NCBI RefSeq assembly: GCF_010560025.1
Contig: NZ_SAIY01000002.1
Coordinates: 434,001-498,000 of the forward strand
Direction: 5' to 3'
DNA: 64,000 nt
From: Verrucosispora sioxanthis
GTDB taxonomy: Bacteria > Actinomycetota > Actinomycetes > Mycobacteriales > Micromonosporaceae
Shown: positions 8,934 through 17,911 of the stretch, one piece after another
Layout of the letters: every line of letters begins with the position of its first letter
Position numbering within the stretch: position 1 is the first letter of the stretch
Notes under the pieces: model-generated
Database searches by the model: none
Told to the model about the DNA's origin: nothing
What the model saw: the letters and a program-made list of their open reading frames with translations, nothing else
Made by a program: the position numbers and the translations under genes

Positions 8934-11900
8934 AGCGCGCCTTCCTCAAAACCATCGATCAGCCGTGCCGTCCCGGCGACGGTGGGAGCGGCGAAAAGCT
9001 GCCGCAACGGAATGTCCACCCCGAACCGATCGCGCAGCGCGGCGGCGAGCCGGGCGGCGAGTTGACTGTCCCCGCCGAGGGCGATGAAGTTCTCCTCCCG
9101 GCCCACGCCGGGCAGGTCCAGCAGGCTGGCCCAGATCGCGGCGACCGCCTCCTCGACCGGGCCCCGAGGCGGCTCGCCGGGCTCGACCGGGGCACCGTCC
9201 TCCTCGGCCAGCTTCTCCAGAGCGGACCGGTCGACCTTGCCGTTGGCCGTCAGCGGCAGCTCGTCGAGCAGGAGGCAGACGCCGGGCACCGCGTAGCTCG
9301 GCAGCCGAGCGGCGACGAACTCCTCAAGACCGGCGAGGTCCTCGTCGCCGCGACCGGCCTCGGGTACGCCGAAGGCGACCAGCCGGGGCGGCCGGCCGAC
9401 CGCGACGGCGGCGGCCGCGCTCAGCGCGGGGTAGGCGGCCAACGCCGCGGTCACCTCGCCCAGTTCGATCCGGTGCCCACGAACCTTCACCTGGTGGTCG
9501 GTCCGACCGAGGAACTCGAGCGTGCCGTCGGGCCAGTAGCGGCCCAGATCTCCGGTGCGGTACCAGCGCTCTCCGGCGTAGTCGACGAAACGTTCCCGGG
9601 TGCGTTCCGGGTCGTTGCGGTACCCGGTGGCCACTCCGGTGCCCCCGATCCACAGTTCCCCCGGGACCCAGTCGGGGCAGTCCCGGCCCCGGTCGTCGAC
9701 CACCCGGTACCGCTGATTGCGCAGCGGCAGGCCGTACGGGACGGCGGTCCACGTCTGCGGCACCTCGGTGACCTCGATGGCGTTGGACCAGATGGCGGCC
9801 TCGGTGGCACCGCCGAGCGCCACGAACCGGCAGCCGTCGAACGTCGCCGCCACCCGGCCCGGCAGGTCCACCCCCACCCAGTCGCCGGAGACCAGAACCA
9901 GCCGCAGCCCCGGTGCCGGGGCTGGTGCGTCGCCGGAGAGCGCCACCAGCAGCATGTCCAGCAGCGCCGGGACGCTGTTCCACAGCGTCACCCGGTGCTC
10001 GCGGCACAGTCGCAGCCAGGCCTGGGGTTCCCGTCGCTCCCGTTCGGCGGGGAGCACCACGGCACCACCGGCGGCGAGCGGTCCGAAGATGTCGTACACC
10101 GACAGGTCGAAGTCGAGCGCCGAGACGGCGAGGACCCGATCGGTCTCGCGTACCCCGAACCGCTCGTTGACATCGTCGACGGTGTTCCCGGCCGCGCGGT
10201 GGGTGAGTTCCACACCCTTCGGCTGGCCGGTCGAGCCGGAGGTGAAGATCACGTACGCCGGGGAGTCCGGGTCCAGCGGCACCGGACCGGCCGTCGCGGT
10301 GGCCCGGACCGCGTCGGTGAGTGGCAGCGCCCGCACGGTCTCCGGCCAGTCCCGGGCGGCGGTGTCGGTGAGGACCAGGCGCACCCCGGCGTCGGCGAAG
10401 ATCCGATCCCGGCGCAGTGCCGGCTGCTCCACCCCGCACGGCACGTACACCGCCCCGGCGGCCAGTACGCCGAGGACCGCGACCACCTGCTCCGGCCCCT
10501 TGGGCAGCGTGATCCCGACCGGGTCACCAGCGCGGACACCGTGCCCGAGCAGCGCACCGGCCACCCGCAGCGCTTGTCCGGCCAGTTCGCCGTAGGAAAG
10601 CTCACCACCCGCGCCGAGCAGCGCGACCCGCTCCGGGGCCTCGGCGGCCCGCCGGAAGAACGCGGTGTGCAGCAACCCGTCGGGTACCGGTCCAGCCGTC
10701 GCGTTCACGTCGGCCCGCACGATCCGCTGCTCGGGTGGGAGCAGCGCCGGCACCGGCACCTCCCAGCGGCCCTCGGCGAGCCACTCCAGCAGCCGCATGT
10801 ACGCCGAGAACATCGCGTCGAGAACGCCGGCGGGGAACAGCTCCTCGACCGCGTCCCAGACCAGCAGCAGGCCGCCGGCCCGCTCCACCACCTGGTGGTC
10901 CAGCCAGACCTGCGGGGTCTGCGAGATTCCCCAGACCCGTTCGGCGAACGAGGGCTCGACCACGACATCGTCGGTGACCCCGAGCGTGCTGGTGAAGACC
11001 ACCGGCATGCTGACGTCGAGGTTCCCCCGGCGCCGGGCCAACTCCCGCATCACCCACACCGCCGAGACGTCGCTGTGCGCCAGGTCCTCGCCCATCCTCC
11101 GCTGCATCCGGCGGGCGGCGTCGAGCCAGCTCTCGCCCGGTTCGGGCTGGTAGCCCACGAGCAGCAACGAGGTGAAGTCACCGAGCACGGCATCGATGTC
11201 CGGGTGCACGTCCCGACGGTCGAAGAGGGTCACGTTGACGGTGAGGTCGCTCCGGGCGCTCCAGGCGCCGAGTACCTCGGCGAAGGCGGTGGCCAGCAGG
11301 GTCGAGCCGGTCAGCCCGTACCGCTGCGCCAGCTCCCGCAGCCGGCGCCACCGCGACTCCGGAAGCTGCTGCTCCCGGCGGAGGAAGCGGGGCCGCTGGA
11401 CGGTGGCGGGATCCCGGGCCAGCGGCAGGGCCGGTCCCTCGGGCAGGTCGTCGACCCGGCCCGCCCAGTACGACTCGGACTCGGTCCGGCTGGTCTCGTC
11501 CGGCCCGGCGGTGAGCACGTAGTCGCGGAACGAGACGCCGACCGGCGGCAGCTCGGCGTCGGGCCGGCGGTAGAAGGTGTCCACCTCACGCATCAGGATC
11601 ATCGCGCTGAGCGCGTCGATGAGGATGCTGTCGATGCTCACCGCCAGCCGGGTCCGGTCGCCGTAGCGCACCGCCCGGACGTCGAACAGCGGCCAGCGGC
11701 CGGCGTCGAGGACCTGGTGCGACATCGCGTCCCGCTGCCGCGCGAGCACCTCCTCGGCGTCGCCGGGCCCGACCTCGACGACCGGGATCTCGAACCTCGG
11801 CACGCTGGGGAGAATCCGTTGCTCGCCGCTGGGCAGGAAGACCGCCCGGAGCATCTCGTGCCGCTCGATGACCCGGTTCCAGGCGTCGGTGAGCCGGTCC

Positions 11901-14900
11901 AGGTCGATCCCGGCGCCGTCGTACTCGGTGTAGAAATGGCAGCCGACACCGCCGAGGGCGAACGTGTCCGTACGGCCGACCCAGTAGGCCCGCTGCACGT
12001 CGGTCGGCGGGAAGGGGTCGTGCCGGTGCTCCGGATCGGGCCGCAACGTCGGCATCGGCCGCTGCGGGCCGCCGTGCCGGAGGTCGGCGGCGAAGCTGGC
12101 CAGCTCCGCGGTGTGGAAGAGCCGGCCGAGTTCGGCGTCGGCGAAGCCCGCAGCGTGCAGCTTGGAGATCATCCGGGTGGCGAGCAGGCTGTCCCCGCCG
12201 AGCGAGAAGAAGTTGTCCCACCGGCTCACGGCGGGCGTGCCGAGCAGTTCCGCCCAGATCCCGGCTACCGTCTCCTCGATTCCGCGCCGGGGCGGTTCCG
12301 CCGGTACCGGCGCCCAGGCATCCTCGACCCGGGCCGCGAGAGCCCGACGGTCCACCTTTCCGTTGCTGGTCAACGGCAGTTCGGTGACGCTGGTGACGCT
12401 GGCCGGGACCGAGTGGGCGGGAAGCCGCTCCCGGAGGAAGGCGAGCAGCCCCTCCTCGCTCGCGGACGGCCAACCCTCTTCGGCGCCGTCCGCCGCGGCC
12501 TCCGGACGCGGGACGATCGTCGCGGCCAGGCGGGTCGGCTCGCCGACCGCGAGCACCACGGCGGCGGCCACCGCCGGATGGGCCAGCAGCGCGGCCTCGA
12601 CCTCGCCCAGCTCGATCCGGTGGCCGCGGATCTTAACCTGGTGGTCGGTCCGGCCGAGGAACTCGAGCGTGCCGTCGGGCCAGTACCGGCCCAGGTCACC
12701 GGTGCGGTACCAGCGGGTGCCGGCAACGGTCACGAAGGAGCGCCCGGTCGCCTCCGGATCCCCCCGGTAGCCGGTGGCGACCCCCAGGCCGCCGATCCAC
12801 AGCTCGCCGGGAACCCAGTCGGGCCGGTCCCGACCCTGGGCGTCGACGACCCGGTACCGCTGGTTCCGCAGCGGCCGGCCGTAGGGAACGCTCGGCCAGT
12901 GGGCGGGCACCTCGGCCACCTCGACGTGGTTCGACCAGATCGCCGCCTCGGTGGCGCCGCCGAGGGCGACGAACCGGCAGTCACCGGTGGCGGTGACGGC
13001 GCGTCCCGGCAGGTCGAGACCGATCCAGTCGCCCGAGACCAGCACCAGGCGCAGCTCCGGCAACGTCCGGGCCGGCCCGTCGGGGTCGCCGGCGGCCAGC
13101 AGCAGCATGTCCAGCAGCGCGGGGACGGTGTTCCAGACGGTCACCCGGTGGGTGCGGCACAGCTCGACCCAGCGGTACGCGTCCCGCCGCTCGTCCTCCG
13201 CCACCAGCACCATGGCCCCGCCGACCGAGAGCAGTCCGAAGATGTCGTACACCGACAGGTCGAAGTCGAGCGCCGACACGGCGAGCACTCGGTCACTCCG
13301 GTCCACGCCGAACCGCTCGTTGACATCGTCGATGGTGTTCCGGGCCGCGATGTGGGTGATCTCCACCCCCTTGGGCTCGCCGGTCGAGCCGGACGTGAAG
13401 ATCACGTACGCCGGGTCGGTCACCGGCACCGGGACGCAGCCGGCGAGGGGTTCCCGGGCCGCCGTCGTCGCGACCGGCACCAGCTCGATCTCGTCCGGCC
13501 AACCGGCGACGTCGCCGTCGGTGAGCACCACCCGTACCGACGCCCGCCGCAGCATCCGGGCCCGGCGGCCGGCGGCTGCTCCGGCCCGGCCGGCAGGTAC
13601 GCCGCCCCGACGGCCAGCACGCCGAACACCGCCGCGATCTGCTCCGGGCTCTTCGGCAGGGTCACTCCCACCACGTCGCCCCGCCCGATGCCCCGGTCAC
13701 GCAGGGCAGCGGCGATCCGCAGCGCGCGGTCGGCCAGCTCGCCGTAGCTGACCACGTGGTCCGCCGCGATCAGCGCGGCCCGACCCGGGTCGGTCGTCGC
13801 CCGGTCGAAGAAGTCCACGTGCAGCGGGCGGTCCGGCACCCTCCCGTCGGTGGCGTTCGCCGTGTCACGCACCGCCGACTGCGCCGCGGGGAGAAGCGCG
13901 GGGACCGGTCCGTCCCACTCGTCGCGGGCCAGCCAGTCCAGCAACCGCAGGTAGCCGGCGAACATGTCGTCGAGTACGCCGGGCGGGAAGAGCTCGGCCA
14001 CCGCGTCCCACACCAGGTACAGGCCACCGTCGCGCTCGGTCACCTGGTGGTCCAGCCAGGCCTGCGGAGTCTGCGACAGCATCCAGCCGAGCCGGCCGAA
14101 GGTCCGTTGCACGTCCTCGCCCACCAGGTCGCCCATGCCGATCGCGCTGGTGAAGACGACCGGCGCCGGAATGCGGTCGTCGGTTCGGGTACGCGCGAGA
14201 TCCCGGAGCACCTCGACGCCGGTGTACGAGCTGTGTCCGATCCCGGCTCGCAGCTGCTCCTGAAGTCCGCGTACCCGTTGCCGGAACGAGCTGGACTCGC
14301 GCAGGTCGACCTCGATCGGGAGCAGGTTGGTGAAGTCGGCGACGATCCACGCCACGTGGGGGTCGACGACCTCCCGGTCGAAGAGCGGCAGATTGAGCAG
14401 GAACCGCTGCTCGGCGCTCCAGGCGCCGAGCACCTCGGCGTAGGCGGTGGCGAGAACCATCGGCAGGGTGACCCCGTGCTGCCGGGCCAGCTGCTCCAGC
14501 CGCCCCCGCGCGGCCGGATCCAGCAGGTGGTCGCGTCGCTGGAACCGGGTCGTCTCGACCAGCGCCGGCTCGACGGCGAGCGGCAGTTGCGGACCGTCCG
14601 GCAGGTCGGGCAGGCGCTTGCGCCAGTACTCCCGGTCCCGCTCACGGGCCGGCCGGCGCCGGCTCTCCTGGTGCGCCAGGTACGTGGGGAAGCCGTACGG
14701 CAGCGGCGGCAGGTCCGCCTGCGGGCCGGCGCGGTAGAGACGGGTCAGGTCGGCCAGGATGATCTGGATGCTCAGGACGTCGGCGACGAGCAGGTCGAAG
14801 TTCAGATGCAGCCGGTGGCGCCCGCCGGGCAGCAGGCTGAGGCGCAGGTCGAACACCTCGCCCAGTTCGACCGCGAGGCGCCGGTGCGCCAGTTGGTCCC

Positions 14901-16032
14901 GCTCCGCGGCCAGCGCCGCGTCGACCTCGGCCGCACCGGCGGTACGCAGGTCGTGCACCAGCAGACCGAGCCAGGCCGGTTCGCGCTGGATCTGCTGGGT
15001 GCCGTCGTCGAGGAACCGGGCCCGCAGCAGGCCGTGCCGGCGCAGCAGGGCGCGCACCGCTTCCGCCAGCCGGTCCGGGTCGACAGGCCCGGTACCGACG
15101 GCTGCGCCGCCGTCGAACTCGACGTAGAAGTGGCAGCCGACCCCGCCGAGGACCTGGTCGTCCCGGCGGCCGATCCAGTAGGCGTGCTGCACCGGGGTCA
15201 ACGGGAACGGCTCGGTCTCGTCGACCGGGTCGCCGTCGGCTGGCTCGGCCGATCCGGACTCCGCTGCGGGCCCGGCGGCCGCGAGCAGTTCCCACCATCG
15301 GTTGAGTACCGGCCTCTCGACCAGCTCCGCGAAGGTCAGCTCGGTGCCGCCGCGCCGCCACTGGTTCACCAGTTGCATCGTGCGCAGCGAGTCGAGGCCG
15401 AACTCGACCAGGTCGACGTCCGGGTCGATGTCGGCCGGTTCGACCCCCAACAGGCGGGCCACGTCGGTGCGCATCGCCTCGGCGGTCAGGCCGGGACCGG
15501 CCTGCGTCGGGGAGGCGTCCGAACCGGGTCCGCCGCCGGCCACGACGGCGGACGGCGAGTCGCCGGTGCTGCTCGACGCGGACCGACCGCCGGGCCGAGC
15601 CTCGTGCCGGTAGGCCACGGTGAGTTCGCCGGCCCGGAGCCGCCGCAGCACCTCGTGCCGCCAGGAAACGGCGCCATCGCTCGTATCGGCCGGCGGACCC
15701 GAACCGTCCAACTCCCCACCGGGGACCAGGCAGACGGTGCCGGGGGCCAGTCCGTGCCGATCCACCACTGCGCCCATGACCCGGCGGGCCAGCTCGGGTC
15801 CGCTGGCGCCGGCCGTTTCCAGAATCAGCGTCAGCTCCCCGCCGTACTCCGGCTGGATGGCGCAGACGTTTCCGGCGGCGGCCACGCACTCACGCACCGA
15901 AGCTTCGATCTCCCGCGCGTCGTATTGCACACCGTGCAGCTCGATTGCGTAATCGCTGAAATTGACCTCGTGGTATCTGTACGACACCCGACTCACGGTG
16001 CCACGGGATCGCACTCCACTCAACTCGAACAA
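8930..16032 (-). CDS. NRPS modules 1-2: AMP-ligase-C-like-ArCP-Cy-A-PCP-Cy-A-PCP (frameshifted)
   Basis: About 2,370 residues read in two frames, 16032 to about 13567 and then 13566 to 8930. The first part has a domain resembling the C-terminal subdomain of a fatty-acyl-AMP ligase (about 1-145), an aryl carrier protein (phosphopantetheine Ser215 in GLDSLR), a Cy domain (FPLTPVQHAYWIGRR; DLLVADVLS) and the beginning of an A domain. After a one-base slip the A domain continues (YVIFTSGSTGEPKGVEITH), then PCP (LGGDSLLATR), Cy (DSILIDALS), A and PCP (LGGDSQLAAR). Both A domains read D-L-Y-N-L-S-L-I-W (Cys). Neither contains a methyltransferase or epimerase insertion. The first codon is a TTG; a GTG 36 bases in is an alternative. 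The protein would load an aryl acid and add two cysteines as thiazolines before handing over to NRPS2. Confidence 0.85.
13560..13575 (-). other. Single-base frameshift inside the first A domain of NRPS1
   Basis: Upstream coding runs ...GPEQPPA and then turns into a non-homologous Arg/Cys-rich tail. The next frame begins ...RRARMLRRASVRVVLTDG, which aligns with ALRRDRIFADAGVRLVLTD in the second A domain. Adding one G on the plus strand near 13567-13568 (one C on the coding strand, GGCCGCC to GGCCCGCC) restores a continuous A domain. The site is a short G/C run, so a sequencing or assembly slip is possible. A true mutation would abolish the cluster. Confidence 0.85.
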
Positions 16033-16357
16033 GCGCGAGGAATAGCCTGTCTGCTACCACGCGAGGTACCCGAACGGGCACCAAGGATTACCTAAGTTAT
16101 CGGCGTCGCACGCCTTGTCGCAGGCCGCTGAACCGGTTTCGAACAGGAACCATGCCGGCGCATAGCATATTTCTCGGGAGTGCACATCCGATGGCGGAAA
16201 AAATTCGTTCGAGCTGCTCGGGGTATCGCATCAGACACTTGCCGCCCATCTTCAGAGCGATCTACGGTCGAGATCGAATTGCATTCTCCACGGACTTCCG
16301 CGCCCGTCGGCATTCCCCGGACTCGCGCACCCGCCAGCAGCAGAAAGGGCTCTCGCC
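16033..16357. promoter_or_regulatory. Divergent control region between NRPS operon and starter-unit genes
   Basis: This 325-bp gap separates two oppositely oriented transcription units and is the natural promoter region of the cluster. It is more AT-rich than its surroundings, with stretches such as GGAAAAAATTCG. On the minus strand, TTAGGTAATCCTTGG at about 16081-16095 matches the left half of the actinobacterial IdeR/DmdR1 iron box (TWAGGTWAG...) in its first eight bases and loosely beyond; the right half is not conserved. I cannot place confident -35/-10 elements. Iron control would fit a siderophore-like product but is only suggested. Confidence 0.4.
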
Positions 16358-17911
16358 ATGAATCTCGCGGCCACCCTGGAACGGCGCTGCGCGGAACGCG
16401 GCTGGGCCCAGCGCCCCGCCGTCCGCGAACCGGGTCGGACCTGGTCCCACGGAGCGATCCACGATCTGGCCGGCCGAGCCGCCCGGGTACTGGCCAGCGA
16501 AGGGATCAGACCGGGTGACCGGGTGCTCCTGGCGCTGCCCGACAGCGCCGCCTGGGTGGTCTCGTTCCTGGCCGTGGCTCGGGCCGGGGCGGTCGCTGTC
16601 CTGGTCAACCCGGCGCTGGCCGCTCCGGAGCACACGGCGCTGGTCGCCGACTGCACTCCGGCTCTCGTGCTCTGCCCCGAGTCGCTGGCGGACCGGTTCA
16701 CCGTCCGTACGCTCTCGCCGAACCAATTGCTCGACCGGGCCGGTCGGGCGAGCCGTGCCCCGGCGGTGCCGGTGGCCGGCACCGACCCCCTGTACGTGCA
16801 GTACACCTCCGGCACCACCGGTGACCCGAAGGGAGCCGTCCATCGGCACACCGACCCGGAGGCGTACTACCGGTACGCCGGGCTCTCAGTGGTACGCAGC
16901 AACGCCGACGACGTCACCCTCTCGATCTCCAAGCTGCACTTCGCCTACGGCTTCGGCAACGCCTTCGTGTTCCCACTGTTCTCCGGATCGTCGGCGGTGC
17001 TGCTGCCGGAGCGACCGAGTCCCGAGGCGGTCGCGGAGCTCGTCACCGAGCACCGGGTCACCCTGCTCTACGGGGTGCCCACGTCCTACGCCCAGCTCGT
17101 AGCGGCCGGTGACCGATCCGCCTTCGGCAGTGTGCGGGCCGCGGTCTCCGCCGGTGAGGCGCTGCGACCGGACCTCGCGGTGCGGGCCGGGGAACTGCTC
17201 GGCGTCCCGCTGCTCGACCAGGTCGGTTCCACCGAGGCCGGGCACGCCTTCTGCGCGAACACGGTGGAGGAACACCGGATCGGCACGGTCGGACGCCCGG
17301 TCCCGGGCTATCGCCTCCGGCTGCTCGACAGCGACGGGGTGGCGGTGCCCGACGAGGTCGAGGGGGAACTCTGGGTCACCGGGGAGACGGTCATGACCGG
17401 GTACCTGAACCGGCCGGAGGAGACCGCCCGCACACTCGTGGGTGGCTGGCTGCGTACCCGGGATCTGGCGGTACGGCACGGCGACGGGACGTACGCGCTG
17501 CACGGCCGGGTGGACGACCTGGAGATGGTCGGCGGGATCACGCTGGCACCTCAGCCGGTGGAGCACCTCATCGAGGAGCATCCGACGGTCGCCGAGGCTG
17601 CGGTGATCGCCCGGATGGACCAGACCGGTGCCACCCGGCTGCACGCCTTCGTCGTACCGGTGCCCGGCGCCGTCACCCCCACCGTGGACGAACTCGCTCG
17701 CTGGCTGGACGGCCGGGTGGCGCCGTTCAAGGTTCCCCGGGGCGTCACCGGCCTCCCCGCCCTGCCCCGCACGCCGACGGGGAAGCTCCGCCGCTTCGCC
17801 CTGCGGGAGCAGGACCCTCGGGAGCAGCGCGGCGCTGGCGCAGCCACGCGGCAGCGCGCCGGCGCCGACCGGGGGGAAGCACACCCCGTCGGTCGGGCAG
17901 GGGTGGCGTGA
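16358..17911 (+). CDS. Benzoate-CoA ligase-like aryl-activating enzyme
   Basis: A 517-residue ANL-superfamily enzyme. The ATP loop is YTSGTTGDPKGAVH. The stretch KLHFAYGFGN is the signature found in benzoate-, 4-hydroxybenzoate- and aminobenzoate-CoA ligases, and the C-terminal catalytic Lys lies in TPTGKLRR. It is not of the DhbE/YbtE salicylate- or dihydroxybenzoate-AMP ligase type. Given the adjacent aminodeoxychorismate synthase, the likely role is to activate 4-aminobenzoate (or a related benzoate) and load it on the aryl carrier domain of NRPS1, directly or via CoA. The ATG has AAAGGG upstream. It overlaps the next gene by four bases (GTGA). Confidence 0.85.
   Translation: MNLAATLERRCAERGWAQRPAVREPGRTWSHGAIHDLAGRAARVLASEGIRPGDRVLLALPDSAAWVVSFLAVARAGAVAVLVNPALAAPEHTALVADCTPALVLCPESLADRFTVRTLSPNQLLDRAGRASRAPAVPVAGTDPLYVQYTSGTTGDPKGAVHRHTDPEAYYRYAGLSVVRSNADDVTLSISKLHFAYGFGNAFVFPLFSGSSAVLLPERPSPEAVAELVTEHRVTLLYGVPTSYAQLVAAGDRSAFGSVRAAVSAGEALRPDLAVRAGELLGVPLLDQVGSTEAGHAFCANTVEEHRIGTVGRPVPGYRLRLLDSDGVAVPDEVEGELWVTGETVMTGYLNRPEETARTLVGGWLRTRDLAVRHGDGTYALHGRVDDLEMVGGITLAPQPVEHLIEEHPTVAEAAVIARMDQTGATRLHAFVVPVPGAVTPTVDELARWLDGRVAPFKVPRGVTGLPALPRTPTGKLRRFALREQDPREQRGAGAATRQRAGADRGEAHPVGRAGVA

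Noticed and set aside
9062..13747. A 1,561-codon open frame on the plus strand opposite NRPS1
   Set aside because: It mirrors the NRPS coding strand, has no domain-like sequence and arises from high GC at third positions; the minus strand carries unmistakable NRPS motifs.
16358..17911. Call as salicylate- or dihydroxybenzoate-AMP ligase
   Set aside because: The sequence follows the benzoate-CoA ligase subgroup (KLHFAYGFGN) rather than the DhbE/YbtE group.
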